Origin: an uncultured Actinomycetes bacterium
GTDB lineage: Bacteria > Actinomycetota > Actinomycetes > S36-B12 > UBA5976
Assembly: GCA_903907835.1 (NCBI GenBank)
Contig: CAIVPQ010000033.1
Location: forward strand, 1 to 40,573
DNA length: 40,573 bases
Reading direction: 5' to 3'
Position numbers and translations under genes: made by a program
Shown: piece after piece, positions 29,319 to 37,311 of the stretch
Position numbering within the stretch: the first letter of the stretch is position 1
Layout: each line of letters starts with the position of its first letter
The notes under the pieces: generated by a model
The model's input: only the letters and a program-made list of their open reading frames with translations
Told to the model about the DNA's origin: nothing
Databases searched by the model: none

Positions 29319-30284
29319 ATGAATGTGCCACTGCAACATATTCGAGCTAGGCGAACAGTTTTAGCTGTGCCTGGCTGCAGTATTCGCATGTTGGAAAAGT
29401 CCAAATCCTTGGATTCTGACCAAGTTTTCCTTGATCTTGAGGATTCTGTGGCGCCTTTAGCCAAAACAGCGGCTCGCGAAAATGTTGTCAAAGCATTAAA
29501 TGAAGGCGGCTACGGCTCTCGCATTCGCAGTGTGCGAATTAATGGCACGGGAACTCAATGGTGTGATGAAGACATTGAAACTATACTGGCTGGTGCGGGA
29601 CACAATCTTGACTCAATAATTTTGCCTAAAGTTCAATCGGTAGAAGATGTTTTCTGGCTTGTGCACCGTTTAGCGCAATGGGAATCAAGCCAAAATATTG
29701 AACTTGGCCAAGTCAGCATCGAAGTACAGATTGAAGATGCGCTCGGGCTAATCAATGTAGAGGTAATTGCGGCAAGTTCAAATCGAATCCAAACAATAAT
29801 TTTCGGTCCAGCCGACTTTATGGCAAGCATAAATATGCGGAGCCTAAATGTTGGGGCCCAGCCATCGGGTTACACCGAAGGAGATGCCTACCACTACGCC
29901 TTGATGAAGTTGCTTGTTGCTGGACGGGCATTTGGCAAACAAGTGATAGATGGACCGTACCTAGAAATCAAAGATTTAGAAGGACTAGCGCTAAGTTCAA
30001 ATCGTTCGGCTGCTTTAGGTTTTGACGGCAAATGGGTTTTACATCCGGATCAAATTGAGTTGGTCAATGAAATATTCTCGCCAACTCAAGAAGAATTTGA
30101 ACAAGCCGAATTAATTCTTCAGGCTTACGAATATCACACCTCGCAAATAGGCGGTCAACTCGGTGCAGTGATGCTGGGATCACAGATGATTGATGAAGCA
30201 TCTCGAAAGATGGCTCTAGTAGTGAGCGCTAAAGGTCGCGCAGCGGGATTGGTTTCCGGCCAGCAATTTGAGGTTGGTAAATAA
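29319..30284 (+). CDS. HpcH/HpaI aldolase/CitE-like CoA ester lyase
   Basis: RRTVLAVPGCSIRMLEKSKSLDSDQVFLDLEDSVAPLAK; FGPADFMASI. Confidence 0.88.
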   Translation: MNVPLQHIRARRTVLAVPGCSIRMLEKSKSLDSDQVFLDLEDSVAPLAKTAARENVVKALNEGGYGSRIRSVRINGTGTQWCDEDIETILAGAGHNLDSIILPKVQSVEDVFWLVHRLAQWESSQNIELGQVSIEVQIEDALGLINVEVIAASSNRIQTIIFGPADFMASINMRSLNVGAQPSGYTEGDAYHYALMKLLVAGRAFGKQVIDGPYLEIKDLEGLALSSNRSAALGFDGKWVLHPDQIELVNEIFSPTQEEFEQAELILQAYEYHTSQIGGQLGAVMLGSQMIDEASRKMALVVSAKGRAAGLVSGQQFEVGK

Positions 30285-30973
30285 TGGTTGGACCTGGCAC
30301 TTTTTTGGCACGCATGTCGCGAATGGTTTCGAGAATTTCAATTTCCGGTCACAGCAATTTGGACGTTCTTGATCAGCCAGGTCCAGCGCTAATCGTGGTT
30401 AACCACACCACAGTCGTGGATGTAATTGTTGTTATCGGTACTCTGCATCGACTTGGATTTACCACCGATGGTCCTTGTGTTGGCACCTGCACACATCGTC
30501 GCCACATTAGACCTGTTGGCACATCGGACATGTGGGACTTCCCAGTAGCTAAGCAGGTGTGTACGGGAAGCGGAATCATCCCAACGGATCAACATGATGG
30601 ACGAGCTGCTTATCGCGCAGCCCTAGCGGCACTTCGCAACAATGAAGTTGTTCTCATTTACCCTGAAGGTGACGTCAAGATAAATGACGAAGCTTCACCT
30701 CGTTCTTGGCGACCTGGAGCATCAGGCCTAGCGAAAGCGGCCAAGATGCCTGTCGTGCCAATCGTTCATCATGACACCCGCAAACTCGGCAATGGCACAG
30801 TAAAGCGCAGCATCCTGATGGCATTTGCGAGCGTTTTTCGTCGACCGAAAATCAAACTACATATCGGCACAGCGGTTCATACCCGAGATTTGGATCATTT
30901 AACCGTGAGCGAAGTAACTGTTCGACTAGAAGAAACGCTCTTTGATACTTGGACTCAACTAACAAGCACCTAG
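30284..30973 (+). CDS. Lysophospholipid (1-acyl-sn-glycerol-3-phosphate) acyltransferase, PlsC-like
   Basis: NHTTVVD (HX4D); YPEGDVK motif; start overlaps preceding stop. Confidence 0.88.
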   Translation: MVGPGTFLARMSRMVSRISISGHSNLDVLDQPGPALIVVNHTTVVDVIVVIGTLHRLGFTTDGPCVGTCTHRRHIRPVGTSDMWDFPVAKQVCTGSGIIPTDQHDGRAAYRAALAALRNNEVVLIYPEGDVKINDEASPRSWRPGASGLAKAAKMPVVPIVHHDTRKLGNGTVKRSILMAFASVFRRPKIKLHIGTAVHTRDLDHLTVSEVTVRLEETLFDTWTQLTST

Positions 30974-31006
30974 TTCGTGTTGGAATGGCTGAACCAGTCC
31001 ACCAAA

Positions 31007-32533
31007 TTAGCTCTCGTTCTGAGCACTTCGTGAGCGAGTTCGATTGCGAGGTGCGCGTGGCTCTGTGCGTGGCTCTTTTTTAGCAGTTTCACCCTGAGTT
31101 GCACGTGGTGCATCTGATTTTTCCCCACGCCCACCTTGGCGTGAACCAGAGCCACTTGGACGAGAGCTGCCTTGGCGTGAACCAGACTTTTGCGAGGTTT
31201 GCGAGCGACGACCCTTATTAGCGCCAGTTTCACCTAGGTCTTCGATATTCTCGCCACCTAGACCTTCGCGTGTTTGTTGAGCATGTGGCAGTGCGCCAGT
31301 AACTTCTTTTGAAATGCCAAGCCCGGTGTAGACATGGTCACTTGAAGAATAAGTTTCGATTGGGTCATTGAAAGCCAAGCCCAATGCGCGGTTAATCATT
31401 TGCCAACGTGCCATGTCTGGCCAATCAACCAAGGTGATCGCTACGCCCGAGTTACCAGCACGGCCAGTACGACCAACGCGGTGGACATAAGTCTTTTCAT
31501 CATCAGGACATTCGTAGTTGATGACGTGCGTTACATCTGCCACGTCAATTCCACGGGCTGCCACATCAGTGGCCACCAAAACATCAATTTTCCCAGAACG
31601 GAATGCCCGCAGTGCTTGCTCGCGCGCGCCTTGACCTAAGTCGCCATGAACTGGGGCAGCGGCAAAACCACGTGCGATTAAATCATCAGCAAGTTTGCTT
31701 GCCGCGCGTTTGGTGCGACAAAACACCATAGTTAGTCCGCGACCTTCGGCTTGCAGTACACGAGCCACTAGTTCTGGCTTGTCCATAGTGTGTGCTCGCC
31801 AAACATGCTGTTCGATTGCATCAACAATTGAGGTGTCATTTAACGGATCTGCTGCACGGATGTGGGTTGGCTGAGTCATGTAGCGACGAGCCAAAGCCAC
31901 AATCTGGCCAGGCATAGTTGCCGAGAACAACATGGTCTGGCGACTTGCCGGAGTACTGGCAACGAGTGTTTCAACATCAGGCAAGAAACCCATGTCCAAC
32001 ATTTCGTCTGCTTCATCCATGACGAGAACTTTCACAGAACTGAGGTCTAGGAATTTTTGTTTCATCAAATCAATTAGTCGACCTGGAGTTCCAACGACAA
32101 CTTCAATCCCATTTTTTAGGGCATCAACTTGTGGTTCGTAAGATTTGCCACCGTACAGACTTAATACTCGAGCACCGATATTCTTGCTAGCCTTTTCTAA
32201 ATCGCTAGCAACTTGGATTGCAAGTTCGCGAGTTGGGACAACAACGAGGGCTTGTGGTTTTCCTGCATTCTTAAATTCTGACCATTCAGCGCTTTGCGGG
32301 GTGACAAGTTGAGTCAATAACGGAATACCAAAACCCAGAGTCTTACCAGTACCAGTTTTTGCTTGGCCAATTAGGTCTTGGCCGCCCATTGCAATTCCTA
32401 AAGTCATCTCTTGAATGGGGAAGGCATCGATGATGCCGTTATCTGCCAAGGCAGAACAGATTGCTTGTGGAACGCCGAGTTCGGCAAACGTAGTGATAAG
32501 AACTCCTGAAAATAAACCGGCAAACACGCACAT
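31007..32533 (-). CDS. DEAD-box RNA helicase with basic, low-complexity C-terminal tail
   Basis: AKTGTGKT, PTRELA, TPGRLIDL, DEAD, SAT, HRVGRTGRAG. Start uncertain (ATG 32533 versus ATC 32497). Confidence 0.94.
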   Translation of the reverse strand: MCVFAGLFSGVLITTFAELGVPQAICSALADNGIIDAFPIQEMTLGIAMGGQDLIGQAKTGTGKTLGFGIPLLTQLVTPQSAEWSEFKNAGKPQALVVVPTRELAIQVASDLEKASKNIGARVLSLYGGKSYEPQVDALKNGIEVVVGTPGRLIDLMKQKFLDLSSVKVLVMDEADEMLDMGFLPDVETLVASTPASRQTMLFSATMPGQIVALARRYMTQPTHIRAADPLNDTSIVDAIEQHVWRAHTMDKPELVARVLQAEGRGLTMVFCRTKRAASKLADDLIARGFAAAPVHGDLGQGAREQALRAFRSGKIDVLVATDVAARGIDVADVTHVINYECPDDEKTYVHRVGRTGRAGNSGVAITLVDWPDMARWQMINRALGLAFNDPIETYSSSDHVYTGLGISKEVTGALPHAQQTREGLGGENIEDLGETGANKGRRSQTSQKSGSRQGSSRPSGSGSRQGGRGEKSDAPRATQGETAKKEPRTEPRAPRNRTRSRSAQNES

Positions 32534-32584
32534 TTTGGTGGCCGACTTCCATCGTACCCGCTTTATCGCCTAGCCTTAGGCTTC

Positions 32585-33226
32585 GTGACTAGTCTTGCAG
32601 TTGTTGATTTGCTCGGAGCCCTTGCTTATGGCGAGCTCGTATCCTTTGAACGCATCGCCAGCGATGCCCGTTTAGCCCCGGAATTGGAGGACAATATCGT
32701 ATTAGCGGGTATTGCCGCCACCGAATATTCCCACTTTGTTCAAGTCTGCGACCGTCTAACCCAACTTGGCTTTGATCCAAATCAAGCGATGGAACCTTTC
32801 GTCGCGCCCCTAAATCAGTTCCATGCCAACATGTCGACTGATAGTTGGCTTGAACGAGTACTGATGGTCTATGTGGCTGATGGCATTGCGGCAGATTTTT
32901 ACCGCGAGATGTCCACACATTTAGATGAGCAAACGGCTTCGCTGGTCCTGCACGTATTAGCTGATGCTGGTCAAACTGAATTCGCTGTGAGCCGTATTAG
33001 AGACGCTATTGCTCATGACCCTAAAGTGGCCGGTCGTCTTGCGCTTTGGGGCCGTCGTTTGATGGGTGAAATGATCAGCCAAGCAACGGTAGTAGCCTCA
33101 GCGCGCCCAGAACTACAGAAACTGTTTTTTCAAGTAGCAGGTAGCGCTGATGAAATTACCGCTTTTGTGAATCGTCTTACTGTTGGCCATGCTCGCCGAA
33201 TGGATGTACTCGGCCTGGCATCCTGA
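32585..33226 (+). CDS. Ferritin-like fold protein (actinobacterial Rv3210c-like)
   Basis: All-helical ORF (ERIASDARLAPELEDNIVLAGIAATEYSHF; DGIAADFYREM); adjacent to DEAD-box helicase and DUF3107. Confidence 0.75.
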   Translation: MTSLAVVDLLGALAYGELVSFERIASDARLAPELEDNIVLAGIAATEYSHFVQVCDRLTQLGFDPNQAMEPFVAPLNQFHANMSTDSWLERVLMVYVADGIAADFYREMSTHLDEQTASLVLHVLADAGQTEFAVSRIRDAIAHDPKVAGRLALWGRRLMGEMISQATVVASARPELQKLFFQVAGSADEITAFVNRLTVGHARRMDVLGLAS

Positions 33227-33231
33227 TTCGC

Positions 33232-33456
33232 TTATGCCGAGGCAAAACCCACGCGACCGGAAGTTGGCGATCCAATTTCGACGAATGCAATCACACCACC
33301 AGGAACTAACACTGTGCGACCTTTGTCGTCGGTGAGATTTAGTAAAGAAGAGTTGGCAATGGCTGCTTCGACCAATTTCAAAACCTCTTTGTGAGATTCG
33401 TTAGTTTCCAACGCAACATCGCGATTTGAATCTTTGATACCAATTCTAATTTCCAC
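33232..33456 (-). CDS. DUF3107 domain protein
   Basis: MEIRIGIKDSNRDVALETNESHKEVLKLVEAAIANSSLLNLTDDKGRTVLVPGGVIAFVEIG; GTG start. Confidence 0.9.
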   Translation of the reverse strand: MEIRIGIKDSNRDVALETNESHKEVLKLVEAAIANSSLLNLTDDKGRTVLVPGGVIAFVEIGSPTSGRVGFASA

Positions 33457-33594
33457 GATTTACTCCACTCGTTTACTTTCCCGTGCCTCTAACTTTATGC
33501 CCAAAAGTGCAACTTTGTTGGCCAAAGCGACCCCGCAGGAACAAAAAACAAGTAAACAAGGTTGGATAGTGGGTAGAAGAACTTAGGAGTTTTT

Positions 33595-34785
33595 ATGTCG
33601 CTGCCACCTTTGGTAGAACCTGCTTCAGAACTAACCGTGGATGAAGTGCGTCGTTACAGTCGCCACTTGATTATTCCTGAGGTTGGTATGGCCGGGCAGA
33701 AGCGCCTGAAAAATGCTCGCGTCCTTTGTGTCGGAGCAGGTGGGTTAGGTAGCCCCGCGCTTATGTACTTAGCTGCAGCAGGTGTTGGCACTTTGGGCAT
33801 CTTAGAATTCGACACAGTTGATGAATCGAATTTGCAACGCCAAATTATTCATGGTCAAAGCGATGTTGGCCGATCAAAAGCACAGAGCGCAGCCGAAAGT
33901 GTTCGCGAAATAAATCCTTACGTAAAAATCAATTTGCATGAAGAGCGACTTGATTCAAGCAACGTGATGGAACTTTTCTCCCAGTACGACTTAATCGTCG
34001 ATGGGACTGACAACTTTGCGACACGCTATTTGGTAAACGATGCCTGTGTCTTGCTAAATAAGCCATACATTTGGGGTTCGATTTATCGATTTGATGGTCA
34101 GGCCAGTGTGTTCTGGTCTGAATTCGGGCCTTGCTATCGCTGCCTATACCCAGAGCCACCTCCGCCCGGAATGGTTCCTTCTTGTTCAGAAGGTGGCGTG
34201 CTAGGCGTGCTTTGCGCGTCAATCGGGTCTATTCAAGTAACGGAAGCAATCAAGGTCCTAACTGGAATCGGCGATCCACTTGTTGGATCTCTTATCGTTT
34301 ATGACGCACTTGAAATGACTTACCGCAAGATTAAAATGCGCAAGGATCCAAACTGCGCAATCTGTGGCGCCAATCCAACAGTCACCGAATTGATTGATTA
34401 CGAAGCATTCTGTGGCGCTGTCTCGGATGCCGCCGTTGAGGCAATTGTTGATTCCACAATCAATGTGAGACAACTCAATGAGATGTTGCAGGCTCGTGAG
34501 CGTGGCGAAAAAGATTTCGTTCTTATTGATGTGCGTGAACCAGGTGAATATGAAATTGTAAATATCCCTGGCGCGATCTTGATTCCAAAAAATGAATTCT
34601 TGATGGGCGATGCTTTAACGAAACTTCCGCAGGACAAGCAAGTTGTATTGCATTGTAAATCAGGTGTTCGTTCAGCTGAAGTTCTAGCAGTAGTTAAAAA
34701 TGCTGGCTTCAAAGATGCAATTCATGTTGGCGGCGGAGTCCTAGCGTGGGTCAGTCAGATTGAACCAGAGAAGCCTTCTTACTAA
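33595..34785 (+). CDS. moeZ: Adenylyltransferase/sulfurtransferase MoeZ
   Basis: ThiF/MoeB domain (RYSRHLIIPEVGMAGQKRLKNARVLCVGAGGLGSP) plus C-terminal rhodanese (LHCKSGVRSAEVL). Confidence 0.96.
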   Translation: MSLPPLVEPASELTVDEVRRYSRHLIIPEVGMAGQKRLKNARVLCVGAGGLGSPALMYLAAAGVGTLGILEFDTVDESNLQRQIIHGQSDVGRSKAQSAAESVREINPYVKINLHEERLDSSNVMELFSQYDLIVDGTDNFATRYLVNDACVLLNKPYIWGSIYRFDGQASVFWSEFGPCYRCLYPEPPPPGMVPSCSEGGVLGVLCASIGSIQVTEAIKVLTGIGDPLVGSLIVYDALEMTYRKIKMRKDPNCAICGANPTVTELIDYEAFCGAVSDAAVEAIVDSTINVRQLNEMLQARERGEKDFVLIDVREPGEYEIVNIPGAILIPKNEFLMGDALTKLPQDKQVVLHCKSGVRSAEVLAVVKNAGFKDAIHVGGGVLAWVSQIEPEKPSY

Positions 34786-37286
34786 AGATCGCCCGATTTT
34801 TGGAGACGTTGGAAGGCAAACCAACCTGGAATTGTTGGAATCCAAAAAGTCCAGAGCCTAAAGACAAGAGTTGCAGATACTGCAACACCTGCATCTATTC
34901 CACTGGCAGTTAGCCCGGCCGCGATAGCGGCTTCCACTGCGCCAAGTCCACCCGGTGTTGGCGCCGCTTGACCGAGCACCGCACCAGCCAAGTAAACAAG
35001 CGAGATGGCCGCAATAGAACCTTCAGTCGTGAACGCTCGCACTGATGCAACTAAACAAGCGCAGTAGGCAAGATTGAGCAAAAGCACGCCCGCGATACCA
35101 GTTGCTAATTTTCCAGGATTGTTTGCCAGCGAGGTAATCCTGGGAACAACTTGACCAATAAAGGGTTGCACGCGCTCGGTAACCAGTGTTCGAATCTTTG
35201 GAATTGTCGAAAGTGCTGAGGCGATAAGGGCAATCGAGATGGCAACTAAAATTGCGGTGCGAGATGGTTTGAAAGTGAAATCTTTTGAAGTGCCGGCAGC
35301 GATAATCATGATCAGTAGCAAAATTAAGTGACTTAAGAATGCAAGAACTTGAGCCACTGCAACACTGGCACCCGCAAGAGCGCTAGGTAAGCGCTGTTTG
35401 TTTAGGTAACGAACGTTGATTGCAACCGATCCCAGTGTTGGGGGAGCAACAAGTGTCGCGAATGAAGCAGCGAGTTGCGTTTGAAGAGTTTTCCAGAAAG
35501 ATAATCGCTCAGGAACAACGCCAATTAAAGTCATACTGGCCGCGAAATAAGTCATGCAGGAGAAACCAAAACCAACCAGCATCCATATTGGATTTGTTTC
35601 ACGAACTAATTTAGGTAAATTCACTTGACCAAGTTGGGTTAACAGGATGTACCCAGCAATAGTTCCGGCCGCAATAGTTAACAGCGTGCGAGGTTTGATG
35701 CGCTCAATTTCGATTGCCTCGGTTGTTGCGCCAGCAGGTAGTAGTTCAAGGAGTCTGGCTCGCAAGTTGCTCAGCAGATCTTTGTTTTCTTTCACCTGCT
35801 TGCGGGTCCTAAATGAAAGCGCAACTGGTTGAAGCGCGGGTAAGGCTCTGGCCAGGCCCGCGTCGCCAAGGATGGCTCGACCAGCAGCGATGGCGCGGCT
35901 TGGATCAGCTAACAACGACAAGGTCACCAATGCTTCGGCTAAATCAATTCTTAGCAAAACATCTGAAGCTGCGATTGCCGCATCTTCAAGTCCGACTATG
36001 TAAACCCGACCATCTGCGCCCAGTAAAAAGTTCTCGCTAGAAAGCGCTCGATGAGCGATTCGGGCGGCTTGAAGGTCGCGCACAATTTCCCAGCAGCCAG
36101 CAAGTTCGGCATCGCCGAGGGCATGTTCGATGGTGTCAAATTGCTTGCCCTGCACGTATTCGTAGGCTAAGACAGCAGCATCAGGTCCAACTTCGGCCAC
36201 TGAAAGTAAGTGTGGAGTCGAGATGCCAGCACTTGAAATTGCCCAACTGTTCAGCGTCATTCTTTCTAGGCGTGCGCGCATCGAAGTGCCAGTGCCACCG
36301 GGATCATCGCGTAGGCGCAGTGAGCGGTAAAGACCAGCGCCTAGACCAGCACCTTCAAGGTCGCGGTCAAGGACAATAAGTTCGAGTCTTTGCCCATCGA
36401 TTGTCGTGGCATCGTAACGACGACCTGATTGGATGACTTCACTTGCGCGCAATATCTTTAACGGATGACCAAGGCCGCCCAGTGTGCGCGCAATATCTCG
36501 CCCAGCTGGTCGGGTGGTATCTGTGCCAAGTAAATAGCGAATGAGTAATCCCACTGACCAGCCGGATAGCAAAGAAACGGCAAGTCCGGCGGCCGTTATA
36601 CCGCCGCTGATAACACTTGCTAACGCGATAGAGCTCAGTACCACTGTTGATAAAACATTCCATCGATTCCGAGACATCATGCGAGACACGGTTATGAAGG
36701 AACTGAATCCACCTAACAAAACATTGAAAGGGTTTGCTTTGTCGAGATTCGTTGTACCTGAAAATGAAACTAGTAGGCGGTTTGATCCAAAACGCAGCAA
36801 CAACCAGGAGGCCAATGTGAGAACCAATGCGGTTAGGAGCAGTCCACCAAATGCTTCAACAAGTTGGCGTGCCCGCCTGCGGACCAGAAGGTCAATTGAC
36901 GCTAATCCAGGAAATACTAGAACGCTAAAACCGCTAACTAGGTTCGCTATAAATATGAGTGCTGCAGGTAGCCGATTAGCGCCAATAGCTATGTCTTGAT
37001 CAATTCCACTCGTTGTTTGGTGGGCGACATATGCCAGTAACCCAACACCAATGATTGAAAGCAAAGCAAAGGCTGCACGAGCAAGATCTGCTGGTCGCCG
37101 CAATCGGCGATTTAGGACGGAGTCTTCAACTACTAGGGGCACGGCAATTTGCGAATCGTTCACCGATACATCCCCGCCTAAGCCAGCCAAAGTCTTAACT
37201 ATGACAATCTTGCCGTTTTTAGCCCCACAATGCGAAACGATTGCGTTGTTTAATCGCTTTTGCGCATGTTTGTCGATATTTGTCAC
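34782..37286 (-). CDS. LPG-synthase-TM/flippase-like membrane protein with embedded kinase-like domain
   Basis: N-terminal TM bundle, central kinase-like segment (IAHRALSSENFLLGADGRVYIVGLED), C-terminal flippase-like TM domain (PTPGGLGAVEAAIAAGL). GTG start. Confidence 0.82.
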   Translation of the reverse strand: MTNIDKHAQKRLNNAIVSHCGAKNGKIVIVKTLAGLGGDVSVNDSQIAVPLVVEDSVLNRRLRRPADLARAAFALLSIIGVGLLAYVAHQTTSGIDQDIAIGANRLPAALIFIANLVSGFSVLVFPGLASIDLLVRRRARQLVEAFGGLLLTALVLTLASWLLLRFGSNRLLVSFSGTTNLDKANPFNVLLGGFSSFITVSRMMSRNRWNVLSTVVLSSIALASVISGGITAAGLAVSLLSGWSVGLLIRYLLGTDTTRPAGRDIARTLGGLGHPLKILRASEVIQSGRRYDATTIDGQRLELIVLDRDLEGAGLGAGLYRSLRLRDDPGGTGTSMRARLERMTLNSWAISSAGISTPHLLSVAEVGPDAAVLAYEYVQGKQFDTIEHALGDAELAGCWEIVRDLQAARIAHRALSSENFLLGADGRVYIVGLEDAAIAASDVLLRIDLAEALVTLSLLADPSRAIAAGRAILGDAGLARALPALQPVALSFRTRKQVKENKDLLSNLRARLLELLPAGATTEAIEIERIKPRTLLTIAAGTIAGYILLTQLGQVNLPKLVRETNPIWMLVGFGFSCMTYFAASMTLIGVVPERLSFWKTLQTQLAASFATLVAPPTLGSVAINVRYLNKQRLPSALAGASVAVAQVLAFLSHLILLLIMIIAAGTSKDFTFKPSRTAILVAISIALIASALSTIPKIRTLVTERVQPFIGQVVPRITSLANNPGKLATGIAGVLLLNLAYCACLVASVRAFTTEGSIAAISLVYLAGAVLGQAAPTPGGLGAVEAAIAAGLTASGIDAGVAVSATLVFRLWTFWIPTIPGWFAFQRLQKSGDL

Positions 37287-37311
37287 AGGCGCATGGTGGA
37301 ATTGTTCCCAA

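Noticed and set aside
31134-31186. 17-bp direct repeats as a mobile-element or CRISPR signature
   Set aside because: They are coding repeats of the helicase tail (SGSRQG), only two copies.
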